The notes beneath the pieces were generated by a model. It made no database searches and was not told the DNA's origin. It saw only the letters and a list, made by a program, of their open reading frames with translations. A program made the translations under genes and the position numbers. Positions 10,890 through 21,633 of a stretch of DNA of 64,000 nt are shown here, in pieces. Location: contig OX387604.1 of the NCBI GenBank assembly GCA_947568835.1, forward strand, positions 27,452,851 through 27,516,850. The letters run 5' to 3'. The DNA is from Protonemura montana (lineage: Eukaryota; Arthropoda; Insecta; Plecoptera; Nemouridae). The number at the start of each line of letters is the position of its first letter. The stretch's first letter is position 1.

Positions 10890-12763
10890 CCAGGACTCGG
10901 ATAAGTTGTTTGTTCTATCGCTTCCATTTAGTGTAGCTTGGTTCACATTCCAAATCTCAATGGGGAACATCGGAGGCACCCGCCGTTCCCAGGGAGCTTG
11001 CTGTAATCCTGGCTGGAGTGCAGGAGGCTGTACGATCTGGGTCTTTCCCGACACATACGTTTCATCGAAGTAACGTAGTAGTTCCAAGATTTCCGGGGGC
11101 GCCGTTTCCCAAAGGAAAGCCATTCCGGCGATGACTTGGTTCGGTGGAAGAAAGGCGAGACCGTCCATCATCCCGCAATGGAGTGCAATTTGCTCTTCGT
11201 CACGAACTGCTGCGGTCAGTCCCAATAACTGAATTTTTCTTCGCGTGCTCTGACACAAGTGGAAGAAACAGCCTTGCACGGTAATATCATTTCCAAACAC
11301 GCTGTAGAGAGCCTGTAGCACCGCTTGTTCGAAGTCGATCATTACTTTTTGTGGCACCAACAGAAAATGCAGTTCTTGACACTTTGCTACTATTGCTCTA
11401 AGCATTTCTTCATACATGTTTTTAGACTTTCCCGTCAAGAAAGCATACACGCATGTTGCACCGACTTTGGCCACGGTGGCCCTAATTACATAAACTTGTT
11501 GAAAAGCTTTAGGTGCCAACGAAAAATTACCATCCATGAACCAAACTGGTGCACTGGCCAACAGACGGAGAGCGTTTTCTGATGCAAAAATTAAAGTACG
11601 GTGAGCGTGGTTCCTGCCATTGTCAAAAATTAAAAAAGCCCTAGGATTCTGCCCCCCGGTTGTTAAAAACTCTCCTTCGACTTCAAAGTCCCTGGCATTT
11701 ACTGGATCCACTGCAAGAGCACCGTTCCTAGCATTTCTCAAGACCTTCTTTATCGTTGCCGGATTTCCAAGTCTTCGTTTGACATCATCTGGTGCGTTCA
11801 AGAGATGTTCAGCCAGAATCAATGAAGGAGAATCTCTTGTCTGCTTTGCTTCTTGCTTGATCGAAACCTTCGTTTTTGTAACTTGTGTTTTTACCAAATC
11901 AGCCGGACGATTGTGGTTGACTTGGTTTTGAGGATTTTGATACTGGAAAAGAAAAAAAATGGTATTGCATTAATTACCATATCTCAGATATCTAAAAAAA
12001 GGCATAATTTTCGAAAATAAGACTTAAAGGGTAGAGTGGAGCTGGGAATCAATTCGGTAGTTTTTTATACTTAGTATCAGATGGGTTTATAGAGATGCCT
12101 ATAACTAAACTTTTTTTTTCGATTCAATAATTCCAATTTATTCTTTCTGTCGCACAGAGCAACAAAATACACTTTTCTTAGTCGTAATTTCTAGAGAGTT
12201 GAATATTGTGGGGATGATTAACTTATATCTCAGATTTAAAATTTTAAACCAATATTTGTTCAAAACTGATCGAAAGCCATACTTAGCATTTCCATATTCC
12301 CATCCATCTGAACAAATTCAGTGTTTTCAATAGCTTACATGTCTTTCAATTTCGAATAAGTTTTCGATTCGGTTTTTCGACGTTAAAGATCTTTACAATA
12401 TTTTTAAAAGCCATATTTTACCTATTTGCATACAATGGTGGTTAGACAATTTGGTTGTACTAGACTCAGCAATAACTATTGAAATGAAAAGCAAGATAAT
12501 CAGAACTTCAGCGATTTGTACGGCCTAGTAGTGTTTATGTTCTAATTAATAATGGTTATAATATTGAAGAAAATGGATCAACTCACCGGCTCCGTGTTTG
12601 TAGTTGTGACAGCACCTTTACAGGAGTAAGCTGCACGCCGGGCACAACACCACCTCAGAGTTTCTCGACCTTTGAACTTGATTGTATATTCGAATCCATC
12701 ACACAGCATCATGGGCGCCCCTTTGTTGGTTGTAGTTGCTTCCATCTGCACTGCTGCATCCAT
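10890..12763 (-). pseudogene. FLYWCH/MULE transposase gene, two exons, 3'-truncated (copy 1)
   Basis: Exon 1 (12763-12587) encodes a FLYWCH zinc finger start (DGFEYTIKFKGRETLRWCCA, then YSCKGAV) and ends GAGCCG before GTGAGT. Exon 2 (11942 to about 10890) starts after TTTTCCAG with YQNPQNQVNHNRPADLV, which finishes the finger with its His residue. It then encodes the MULE DDE domain, with WFMDGNFSL, KVMIDFEQAVLQ and TNNLSESWN as the catalytic Asp, Asp and Glu. The two exons join in phase. Identity stops after NNLSESWN, where about 100-150 further residues are expected, so the gene is cut off next to MULE copy 2. The product would bind and cut transposon ends in the nucleus. Confidence 0.7.
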
Positions 12764-12789
12764 TGCACTCGAATGTTTTGAGACAAATG

Positions 12790-13150
12790 AACCCCTTTTT
12801 CGCCAATTTGTGGCGTTAGTTTATTTTTAATTACTACCTGGACGCTGGGCCATCCGTGATTGGTCAGAAAACACCCCCGGAGATTCTCCCGCAATCCTTC
12901 TAGTTTCCTGGTTCCTTCTTGTACAAGCTTAAAAATGAATAAGTTTGACTGGAGGAGAGGGTATCTAATGCGTCATTTCCGAAATCATTTTGATAATATG
13001 CCTACATCTACATTTTATTCGAAATAATTGATAAGCGCATTTACCTTGGAATTGAATATGCCATGGAATAAGCATATAATATTATAGTAGGGATGATAGA
13101 CTTTACTTTTACTTCGGTACTGTAGTATATGATGTTACTATTAGATGCCT
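12790..13150. other. No recognisable feature
   Basis: This AT-rich stretch upstream of the FLYWCH exon may hold the 5' UTR or promoter of MULE copy 1. I see no terminal inverted repeat and no other coding signal. Confidence 0.3.
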
Positions 13151-13154
13151 ATAC

Positions 13155-13310
13155 AGACAGGGATGGGCAAGATACTTCAAAAAAGTATCTGAGATACAAG
13201 ATACATTTTAAAAAGTATCTGAGATACAAGATACATTTTAAAAAGTATCTGAGATACAAATACAAGATACTTTCACAAAAAGTATCTCAAGATACAAGAT
13301 ACCAAAATAA
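13155..13310 (+). mobile_element. hAT-like terminus with 30-bp subterminal repeats
   Basis: The sequence starts CAGGGATGGGCAAGATACTT, a typical hAT inverted-repeat start. It is followed by about three tandem copies of a 30-bp unit containing AAAAAGTATCTGAGATACAA, with the inner palindrome GTATCTGAGATAC. I found no matching second end in the window, so this may be a solo end or a decayed MITE. Confidence 0.45.
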
Positions 13311-13469
13311 AATTAACCATGTACAAAAATCACGAAGCATTAATTCTTTTATCGCCGAGCTTATAGAGGAGGAAACAGAATATTAACAATTGCTTACTTT
13401 TATACTTTACGTACAAAAGTTCATGTTTTATTGAAATTTAATACTTTAAATTGAAAGTAATGCTTTTAT

Positions 13470-13985
13470 ACTGTATTGTATTGTATTGTATTTATTTTTT
13501 TTCCCAGGACAGTTACATAGTAAATGTATAGGTTACGTCAGAGAGGATAGTTATGTACATAAGTTATAAAAATAATCTATAAATAATCTTATAATCTTAT
13601 AATCTTATAAAATCTATAAAATATAGATTTATAGACATATAGACATAATGATTAAAATTAAAATTAAGGTTCAAATAGTTTTTACATTGGGAGTGGTGTC
13701 AGTGCTGGGGTTCTATGTGGGATTGGTCGTGTGGGATAGGTATTCATCTAGGGAGTAGAAGGGGTTTTGGATAAGGAAATTGCGTAGGTTGGAGTCAAAG
13801 ATGGAACGTTTGCAGGCTGTTGTTATTTGTGTTGGTAGGTGGTTGTAAATTTTGGTGCATAGGTAAAGTGGACTGTGTGTGAAGAATGAGTGGGAGTGGG
13901 GAATAGTTCGAATTTCATTCCTACTTCTGGTTGCGTGGGAGTGAGCAGAGGAGTTGAGGGGGAAGAAGGAGCAGAGGAGCTGAGG
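13470..13985 (-). mobile_element. LINE 3' end (ORF2 C-terminus and 3' UTR)
   Basis: Minus-strand translation of about 13940-13724 gives HSHSFFTHSPLYLCTKIYNH, LPTQITTACKRSIF and LIQNPFYSLDEYL before a stop. This is the conserved ORF2 C-terminus of CR1/Jockey-like LINEs. A 3' UTR follows and ends in TGTATTGTATT repeats near 13475, the type of simple repeat that terminates many LINEs. The copy is 5'-truncated. Confidence 0.65.
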
Positions 13986-13992
13986 AGAGGAA

Positions 13993-14106
13993 TGTAATCA
14001 TCGACCCTTACTCCACGGTGCTCTGATCGATACTCCTTTTTATTGTGGCCGATCGCCTAACCGGTCTAGGTACATAGGTCTATCAGGTGAATCATAATAT
14101 ACTACA
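13993..14106 (-). mobile_element. Short 3' LTR (114 bp) of a Mag-like Ty3/gypsy element
   Basis: On the minus strand the segment begins TGTAGTATATTATGATTCAC and ends GATGATTACA, giving TG...CA ends. An AATAAAAAG polyadenylation-like signal lies about 55 bp before its end. The purine-rich tract GGTGGGGAAGGA (14107-14118) directly precedes it, as a polypurine tract should. The length is short, as in Mag-clade elements. The 5' LTR was not found. Confidence 0.6.
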
Positions 14107-14118
14107 TCCTTCCCCACC
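14107..14118 (-). other. Polypurine tract of the Mag-like element
   Basis: GGTGGGGAAGGA on the minus strand sits directly against the TGTAG start of the short LTR. It would prime plus-strand DNA synthesis in reverse transcription. Confidence 0.6.
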
Positions 14119-14421
14119 AACACAGGAAACAATAGATGAAATAATAACAAATAGATTATGATGAAAATAATTAATGGCAATCCTTCATTCAAGAATTGAA
14201 TTTACTAACCTAGTTTATGAATGCTAGCCAATGTAGTTCTGACACCACATTTTCATACCAGTAATACAACAATAATATAAATACAGCAAGATATACATAT
14301 TGATGGTCAACTTATTTTCGAGACTCAACATCATATAAGTAATACAATTATAATACAATAATTATGAATAACTCTATACAATTTGCAAATATAATAAGAT
14401 GTTCGTATTGATGGTCAAGTC

Positions 14422-15100
14422 TTATTTACTAGGTCCCACATCAGGAAACAAGATCCGACCTTTCCTCTCGCGGAGGGGGTATCTCCTTTGGCTAGATTTC
14501 GGCGTGCCTTCAGGGATAAGCGGATTGTTATTATCGACAATACTATCGACGACTGGTTTAGGCACACTGCGAGTGCTCGAAGCACGTGTTTCGTCAATAG
14601 GCCCCCGGGTCGTCTCCCTGTTAATCGATGAGTTACCTGAACAATGAGCGTTATCTCGTCTTTCGACAGTAATGCTATGCCTATTCGGCGATTCCTTGCC
14701 TATTGGGTTGATATTTGTCATGGCCAATCTCCGTGGGACAATTTGGTCCAAGTGCCTATGCCACTTTTCTCCATCCGCTATGCTAACTAGATAAGTTAAA
14801 GGACCTAAAACTTCCTCAATTACTCCGGGTGCCCAATTTCCACCTCTCCTGTAGTCTTTTGTCATCACCGCTTCTCCCACAGAAAATTGAGAGTGTCTCC
14901 CACGCGGGTTAGCTTGTTGCATTTGGTTTTTCTCTACACACTCTCTGACATTGGGCTTCGTCAATGTCAATCGGGAGCGTAGGATTCGATTGAACATTAA
15001 CTCGCTTGGTGAGGAACCCGTGGTGGTTTGAGGTGTGATACGGTATCCGAAAAGAAACCTTGGCAACGCTACTTTCAACGGCACCCCAGAGAGTATTAGA
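14422..15100 (-). pseudogene. Ty3/gypsy integrase C-terminal fragment (Mag-like)
   Basis: The frame opens at LPRFLFGYRITPQTTTGSSP, a motif after the integrase catalytic core that leads into SPSELMF. It continues with a basic C-terminal region and ends with RRYPLRERKGRI, a tail frequent in K02A2.6/Mag-type elements. The catalytic triad is missing, so the element is truncated at about 15100, close to the end of the neighbouring gypsy element. Sequence without coding (about 14120-14420) links it to the short LTR. Confidence 0.7.
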
Positions 15101-15514
15101 CATTTAAGTTATTATAATCGAACTTATTACAATTCGGATTTCATGTTTTTGACCGAGCAAAGGTTTTTACTGTTAACAATTTCAATTAATTTAATTTTTC
15201 TCAGCGTTTGTGCTGTTCACTTGCTCCGCTGGTACAGGTAGTTGCGCCCTCGCCTCGTGTTACGCCTCGAGGTAGACGTCTCGGCGATCCCATTGTTGTC
15301 TTCGTCCTTGTCTCGACGCCGCTTGCTCCCGTTGAAGTGTTATACTTTTTTTTTTGTTATATGGTGGAACAATGTTAAATGTTTGTTATTTGGAAATTTT
15401 CTACTGGTAAAAGAGATGGACATCATAGGATGGATAAACTGGATGCAAAGGTACTTGTCTGTACGACCTCATTTGTAAAGTCTCATCTTGACTCTATTTT
15501 GGGGCACCAACCAT
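15101..15514. other. Junction segment between two gypsy elements
   Basis: The expected 3' LTR of the larger gypsy element is not recognisable here. The segment does not match the probable 5' LTR at 22.0-22.4 kb by eye. I see no coding signal with a known domain. Confidence 0.3.
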
Positions 15515-17497
15515 TTAACCACACCTCTTCTGTGCTTTCGAGGTTGCATTTTCTAAAGCTTTAAGTGATGGAGTCCTTTCCTTACGCAAACCTGTCCTAC
15601 TCGGCAATAACTTTGATATTTTCCTTTTCAATACTACAATTGGACTTTTTTGACTAGTTGAAGGCAAATGAGAAGTTTCAGTGTCCTCTACGTCTTGACT
15701 GGCGCTTGCGCGGTCCTCTGCTTCGTTAATCGCCTTTGAATCAGTTTTTTTGCTTGATTTTTTCCAGAATTTGTTTGTCCAAAAGGAAGAAGTGAAATTT
15801 GAAGGCATTCTGTCGTTATCATACAGATGATCCTGTGACTTTGATCGCGTCTCTGTCTCCTCTAAATTTTGGTTTATGACGTTGTCACCATAATTTAGCG
15901 AGTATCCTTGCGAAACTTTGTCGAAATTTGGAATTACCAACTCAATCTCGGTGTCTTTAGGCGTAAAATCGTCGTGCGTTTCTTCTTCAATGGTTTCTAT
16001 AAATGCTTTTAACCGGTTGCTATGTACTACTTGAATTTTGCCCGTGTAAACGTGTTTTATTTCGAAGACTACGTCGGTTTTTTGTTTGAGAATTCGAAAC
16101 GGTCCTGACCAATATTTTGTCCATTTTTTGTTTAAATTTTGTTTTAAAATTGGTGTGTACAAATAAACGATGTCGTCAGGCTTGAAAGTTACTTCGACAG
16201 CTTTTCGATTGTAACATTTTGCATTTTGTTTAGCACTGCGTTTTAAATTTTCCCTAGTAATCGAATATGCTTGTTCCAATCGCTTCCTGAGCTCACTGGG
16301 ATAGTGCTCGTCCGTGTTGTAAATAGGTCGCGATGGTTTGCTGAATTCCGCGTAAGGAATTGGCATTTCGGTACCGTATAGTTGAAAATAAGGAGAGTGT
16401 CCTGTAGAAGTACTTATGCTGCTCCTCATGGTTAGCATAACTAAGGGCACGCAATCATCCCAAGATAACGGTTCGTTTTGGACATAGTGACTCATGATGC
16501 TATGAAATGTTGAATGACTTCTTTCGATGATACCATTACTTTGACTGTGATAAGTTGTGGTGGTTTTGTGTTTGATTTGCAATATGTTCATTACCTCATT
16601 AAACATTTTTAAAACAAAATTACTGCCATTATCACTGACTAAAATTTCGGGACATCCAAAACTTGCAACTACATTGTTGACAAATGCGCGCGCAACAGTG
16701 GAAGCTTTTTGATCTGGAAGACAACAATAAATCGGATATCGCGGCAGACGATCAATGAAAGTTAGCACGTATTTATTCCCTTTGTAACTGGTGGGAAATG
16801 GTCCGCAAATATCGCAATGTGTGATTTTAAACGGTTTTCGCAAATTTTCGTCGTGATATGATTGTAAAGGGGCATGTGTCGGGTGTGGTTTTGATTTTCG
16901 CTGCTGACAACTGACACATCGCTTCACATATGCTCGAATTTGGTTGAACATTCCAGGCCAGTAGAAACGCGTTATCAGAAGACTTGTCGTTTTATGAATT
17001 CCAGCATGCCCGGAAAATGGCGAATCATGATATGTTTTTAATATCACTGAAATCATTGTCTCAGGAATGACTAATCTGTGGTTACTTTCTACACCCTCTC
17101 GATATCTATACAAAATCCCTTGCTCTTTCAGGTAAAATTCGGTATGGGTCTTGCTATCTTTTTCTAAGCCGTTAATGATCGTAATAAGTTTTGCATCTCG
17201 ACGTTGGCAAATTTTGACTCTGTCTAAATCCCAAACTGGTTCGTAATCTATTTTCTCATTTTCCGCGCATTTTCTTATTGTCTCCTCGTCGTCTAAATCA
17301 GATGTAACCTTTTCTTCGCTGAGAACCTGTACATTTGCGATCTTTTCGCCTATATCCTCTTCGGTCGGAATCTCAATCGTGTCCTGCTCTAATTCTGACT
17401 TGCTCTCTAAACCTGTTTGCCCTATTTCTCTCGTGACCTCTACTGGTTCTTGTTCTAACTCTTTCGTGACCTCTACTGGTTCCTGACTATCGCTACT
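15515..17497 (-). pseudogene. Ty3/gypsy integrase
   Basis: This holds the zinc domain (GHAGIHKT with CVSCQQRK), the catalytic residues in ITHCDICGPFP, ILVSDNGSNF and NGIIERSHSTFHS, and a GPFRILKQ chromatin/GPY-type region. An acidic C-terminal extension of about 150 residues follows. The first methionine at 17113 is internal. The frame is open upstream to about 17497 with a charged spacer (EPVEVTKELEQEPVEVT), so this is the pol continuation of the RT frame, shifted by one base in the overlap 17473-17497. The enzyme inserts retrotransposon cDNA into chromosomes. All catalytic residues are present. Whether the shift is programmed or damage is open. Confidence 0.8.
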
Positions 17498-19176
17498 TGA
17501 ATTCTACTGAGTGCATCTACGTGTGAAATTTGTGATCCGGGAACATATTGGAATTCGAAGTCGTACTCGGATAATGTGAAACACCAGTTGCTGTGACGAC
17601 ACGATTGATTAGAAATGGTCAATAACTGTTTTAATGGACGGTGGTCTGATTTTAGGATAAAGTGTCGGCCGTATAAGTAAGTTCTGAAGGTTCTCATTCC
17701 CCAAACACATGCTAGTGCCTCGCGCTCCCAAGCTGAGTATCGTGTCTCGCGGTCTTGCAGTTGCCTGCTTGCGTAACAAATGGGACGCTCGAAGCCTTGA
17801 ACACGCTGTGCAAGTACGGCCCCAGCACAAGTTAGACTACAGTCGGTCGTTAAGATAAATTCTTTACTGAAATCTGGAAAAATGAGGACTGCATCGCTGC
17901 ATAATGCTTTTCTCAAGGTGTTAAATGAGTCGTCGCACTCTTTCGACCAAATGAAAGGTACATCTTTCCGCGTTAATTGACATAGTGGTCGAGATATCGT
18001 TGAATAATTATTCAAAAAACTTCTGTAATACGATGAAATTCCCAGGAAAGATTTAACTCCTCTCACATCAATTGGTACGGGCCAATTTGCGATAGCTTCA
18101 ACCTTAGAATGCAATGGTTTTATACCCTCCGAGGAGATGAGAAATCCTAGGTATTCTGTTTCTTTTTGTAAAAATGTGCACTTAGAAGGTTTCAGTTTTA
18201 CTCCCGACGCTCTCAGAATGTTGAATATTTCCTTCAATCGTGTGATATGTTCATCTACAGTTTTTGAAAATGTAATAATATCATCTAAATAAATGAGACA
18301 AGTGACATTGCGGATACCTGCGAAGATGGAGTCAAGATAGCGCTGAAATGTTCCTGGGCTATTGCACAAGCCTTGAGCCATCCTCTTGTACATGTAATGG
18401 TTTGTTGTTGTGCTGAATGCAGTCTTACACTGATCTTCCTCTCTGATAGGTATATTGTAATAGGCGTCTTGTAAATCGAGTGTAGTGAAATATTTTGAAT
18501 TTGACAAATAATCGAGAGATTCATTAATCTGCGGAAGACAGTATGCATCTTTGCGCGTTATGTTATTTAATTTCCGGAAATCTGTAACAAATCTGTACTC
18601 TGTAGTACCGTCGTTCTTTTTCTTTAAAATTACCATACATGGCGCACTCCAGGCCGAGTTACACTCTACGATAATGTCTTTAGCGAGAAGCTCGTCAATA
18701 TTTGCTTTCATTGGGCCACGCATGGATTCTGGTACTCGATAGGGGCGCAATCTAATCGGTGCATTATCCCCCGTGTGAATAACATGTTCTACACCAACCG
18801 CCTTGCCCATGGTATCCCCAGTCTTAAAGAAAAGATCCGCATACTCGAACAATAGAGCGGCAAGCGAGTCCTTTTCATTTTTGTCTAAGTGGTCATGATC
18901 TACCTGACACATCGAATCTATGAGTGACAGCGTTCCGTTTGGTTGCAAAGTCGTATTTATATTATTTACAGAACATACCTCATCAATTTTAATTGTGGTG
19001 TTAGTGATGATATCGTGATAGATTTCTATTGTATCGAGGGTAAGACCTTTCTGGAGTTCTATGTCCCTTTCTGACACATTTATCATACGAACCTGTGCCG
19101 TGAGACTGTCATTTTCGGTGTAAAGTGATCTTGCGCATTGTAAGCCATGCACCGACAATCGAATAGGTTCAAACAA
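17473..19176 (-). CDS. Ty3/gypsy reverse transcriptase and RNase H
   Basis: The RT domain is complete: YRFVTDFRKLNNITR, TTLDLQDAYYNIPIREED, and the catalytic VTCLIYLDDIITFS. RNase H follows with ILTTDCSLTCAGAVLA, WEREALACVWGMRTFRTYL and LKSDHRPLKQ, ending at HVDALSRIQ. The open frame begins without a clear ATG, which fits a pol domain reached by a ribosomal frameshift or by cleavage of a polyprotein. It replaces the protease frame just after 19187, and its own stop lies in the overlap with the integrase frame. The product copies the element RNA into DNA inside virus-like particles. Confidence 0.85.
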   Translation of the reverse strand: MFEPIRLSVHGLQCARSLYTENDSLTAQVRMINVSERDIELQKGLTLDTIEIYHDIITNTTIKIDEVCSVNNINTTLQPNGTLSLIDSMCQVDHDHLDKNEKDSLAALLFEYADLFFKTGDTMGKAVGVEHVIHTGDNAPIRLRPYRVPESMRGPMKANIDELLAKDIIVECNSAWSAPCMVILKKKNDGTTEYRFVTDFRKLNNITRKDAYCLPQINESLDYLSNSKYFTTLDLQDAYYNIPIREEDQCKTAFSTTTNHYMYKRMAQGLCNSPGTFQRYLDSIFAGIRNVTCLIYLDDIITFSKTVDEHITRLKEIFNILRASGVKLKPSKCTFLQKETEYLGFLISSEGIKPLHSKVEAIANWPVPIDVRGVKSFLGISSYYRSFLNNYSTISRPLCQLTRKDVPFIWSKECDDSFNTLRKALCSDAVLIFPDFSKEFILTTDCSLTCAGAVLAQRVQGFERPICYASRQLQDRETRYSAWEREALACVWGMRTFRTYLYGRHFILKSDHRPLKQLLTISNQSCRHSNWCFTLSEYDFEFQYVPGSQISHVDALSRIQVAIVRNQ

Positions 19177-19186
19177 TACGTCCTTT

Positions 19187-20662
19187 TTAGCTTTGTCCGC
19201 GGACCCCCCTAGTTTGGATACCTTCGGTTAAAAACTCTGAGCGGCCAGGTATCGTTATATTCTTGCTTAATCTTAATTTGACGACCTTTTTTACACTACT
19301 ATCTTTATCGCGTTTTGTACAAGATTCCTCGTTTTTTAAGTGGACACCATGTGGGGTGGGCTGTACATTTTCTAAATTGGACATCGGTAGAATTTTCACA
19401 ACAATCGCATCTGCACTTTGCTGATTCTCTTTCAATGTCGGAACCATACCTGAATCGTTGTTTTCGCCAAATCTAACACCTGTACTTGTTAAACTGTCAG
19501 CGGTATTCTCCACACCTGTTAAATCCTCACTAACAACACTGACCGTCCTCAAACCGTTAACTGAAACATTTACACGCAAATTCTCGTCCTTTTTTCTATC
19601 TCTCACAAAATCACACATCAAGAGAACTTTTCTCTCTCCATTTTCCGAAATATTAATTCTCAAATTCATCAAAACTCTATCTTCTCCCTCAAAATCGCTC
19701 AAAACATCTGTCAAAACCTCTTTTCTTTCCTCACTAAAATCTGAAAAAACGACACAATTCTTCTTATCTTTCGCAAAATCTCTCACAAATTCTCGCTCAA
19801 AATCTTTATCAATACCGATCTCAAAATCTTTCTCAACTTCTTTCTCAACTTCTTTCTCAAAAACTACTTTCATGTCAATCTTCAACGGCTCGACATTTTC
19901 TATTTCCCTTCTCAAAACGTTTTCACTTGCCACTTTATCTACAACTTCTTGAAACTTGCTCATTTTTAATTCTAACTGTACAATCTGTGCTTTTAACTCG
20001 CTCAATACGATGTCATCGGAAGTTAATGTTTTCGGTGTGGTCTCGGAAATGGCTTCTAATTTAGAAAATGATCCAATTCTTTGATTTCCCGTCAACGTTT
20101 TCTCCCGTACCTCTTGACTACTAGACGCCGAACCAACAATGGTGTTCCTTACATTGTGAGAATTTACTTCATGTTGATTTGGACGACAGTCCGCAGACGA
20201 CGCAAACGCCCCATGGAAAGTGTGGTCGAGTTTTACAAAGTTATCATTGTGGATTAACATGTCTTCATTAAAGTCCAATACCATTTTGAAATATTTCATA
20301 AAATCTCTCCCAAGAATACCGTCACATGGCAACTTCATTGCTTCGTTGCACACTGCGAAACCCGAATACAAGTACTCGTATTTCCCTAATACGACGTTCA
20401 AGGAGGCTGTGCCCAAGATTGGCAGCATTTCCCCTGTCACCGAGGTAATTGTGCGAGTTTCCGGCCTATACTTAATGTCACCCTCTAGAACTGACTGGCT
20501 TATAAGAGATACTTCAGCCCCGGAATCTACGAGAAATGTTACTGGTGTCCGATATTTATCAGTTACAATTTCGCCTCGAACCCGCGTAGTGCCGACGCTT
20601 TGCACTCGCCAATTGCTGAAAACACGTGCCGAAGCCACATCGGGTGACCGAATATGGTGCAC
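19187..20662 (-). CDS. Ty3/gypsy aspartic protease with long charged C-terminal region
   Basis: The N-terminal third holds a retropepsin-type protease with VTFLVDSGAEVSLIS as active site and DGILGRDFM as the second conserved box. After it come about 300 residues rich in Glu, Lys and Asp (EKEVEKEVEKDFEIGIDKDF and similar) with no domain I recognise. That is unusually long for a protease-RT linker. The frame is one base back from gag, as expected for a -1 frameshift at about 20665. It stops at TAA near 19187, just before RT. The protease would mature the gag-pol polyprotein. Confidence 0.75.
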   Translation of the reverse strand: MHHIRSPDVASARVFSNWRVQSVGTTRVRGEIVTDKYRTPVTFLVDSGAEVSLISQSVLEGDIKYRPETRTITSVTGEMLPILGTASLNVVLGKYEYLYSGFAVCNEAMKLPCDGILGRDFMKYFKMVLDFNEDMLIHNDNFVKLDHTFHGAFASSADCRPNQHEVNSHNVRNTIVGSASSSQEVREKTLTGNQRIGSFSKLEAISETTPKTLTSDDIVLSELKAQIVQLELKMSKFQEVVDKVASENVLRREIENVEPLKIDMKVVFEKEVEKEVEKDFEIGIDKDFEREFVRDFAKDKKNCVVFSDFSEERKEVLTDVLSDFEGEDRVLMNLRINISENGERKVLLMCDFVRDRKKDENLRVNVSVNGLRTVSVVSEDLTGVENTADSLTSTGVRFGENNDSGMVPTLKENQQSADAIVVKILPMSNLENVQPTPHGVHLKNEESCTKRDKDSSVKKVVKLRLSKNITIPGRSEFLTEGIQTRGVRGQS

Positions 20663-20664
20663 GT

Positions 20665-21633
20665 CTAGAAATCCTGTGGTGTATCACCACCTTGCGCCTG
20701 ATCACTCTGCGGGGAATCCTTTGGCTGGTATCGCCCGTCCTTAACCGTGCCTCGGACCTGCGGAGCCCGTCTATACCAACAGTGATCTTCGCGATGTCCC
20801 CGTTTGTTGCAATTTTGACAGACAGGAATTGGTCTAGAAGGGGGTGCCGATGAAGCGATCTTACTTGGGCACACGTTGGCGTAGTGTCCTCTCCCTCCAC
20901 AACAGAAACACGTGACGGTTCGGCCCACGGAATTGTCATTTACATGTGGGGGTGTTCGTGACTGATAATTTGGATTGATATTTTGGGGCACCGACTGAGG
21001 TTGCTCCTTTCGAACGGCTCCTACCAGAACGGCGGTCGGACCGATCGAGGCTTCCGCTGCCTCCTCGTGAAGAGCGAAGTCTAATGCTTCTTCGTACGTT
21101 TTCGGTCGATGCGTCAAGACGAAGCGTTTTATGTTGCCCCCGATTCCTTTTAAAAATTGTGTAAGGAGGGCGCGTTCCAGAGCTTTTTTGGCGTAGGCCT
21201 GCTCGCCCAAGTCCTCACCTACTTGTTGTGTCCTAAAACCCGCGATTGACAGTCTCGTCGCGAATTGCTGAACTGTCTCAGACGTTCGCATGATGCAGGC
21301 CGAGAACTCCTCGTTCAGTTTCTCGACACTGATATCGGTTCTGAACCATTTCGTGAGAGCGGTTTTTAAGATTTCATAAGTCGCTCTTCTAAGCTCTGGG
21401 TTGGCTTGTACATATGCAGACGCGTCGCCCTTTAGCTTCATACGCGCAATAATCGCTTGCTGACTTTTCGTCCAGCTTCCCATAAATGACATTTCATCAA
21501 GCCGGTCGAAAAAATTTTCTACTGATACGCCCGACGATCCGGAAAATTCGGGAACTAAATTTAAATGGCTAAGATTTGAATTTTGAACAGCGGTTACCTC
21601 CTCTGCGGTCGGAGTATGGTTAATAAGCGGCAT
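20665..21633 (-). CDS. Ty3/gypsy Gag with two zinc knuckles
   Basis: The 322-residue frame starts at a good ATG (MPLINHTPTAEEV). It has a capsid-type region (DRLDEMSFMGSWTKSQQAII, VQQFATRLSIAGFRTQQVG, LTQFLKGIGGNIKRF). Two CX2CX4HX4C knuckles lie near its C-terminus, CFCCGGRGHYANVC and CQNCNKRGHREDHC. Gag forms the particle and binds the element RNA. It is the first frame of the element, about 400 bp after the primer binding site, and overlaps the start of the protease frame. Confidence 0.85.
   Translation of the reverse strand: MPLINHTPTAEEVTAVQNSNLSHLNLVPEFSGSSGVSVENFFDRLDEMSFMGSWTKSQQAIIARMKLKGDASAYVQANPELRRATYEILKTALTKWFRTDISVEKLNEEFSACIMRTSETVQQFATRLSIAGFRTQQVGEDLGEQAYAKKALERALLTQFLKGIGGNIKRFVLTHRPKTYEEALDFALHEEAAEASIGPTAVLVGAVRKEQPQSVPQNINPNYQSRTPPHVNDNSVGRTVTCFCCGGRGHYANVCPSKIASSAPPSRPIPVCQNCNKRGHREDHCWYRRAPQVRGTVKDGRYQPKDSPQSDQAQGGDTPQDF

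Noticed and set aside
13155-13310. CRISPR-like direct repeats
   Set aside because: The copies are adjacent with no unique spacers and lie in eukaryotic transposon DNA. They are subterminal repeats.
19458-19952. Plus-strand 164-codon Ser/Thr-rich frame
   Set aside because: It is antisense to the charged protease extension. Glu/Lys codons read backwards give Ser/Phe/Leu.
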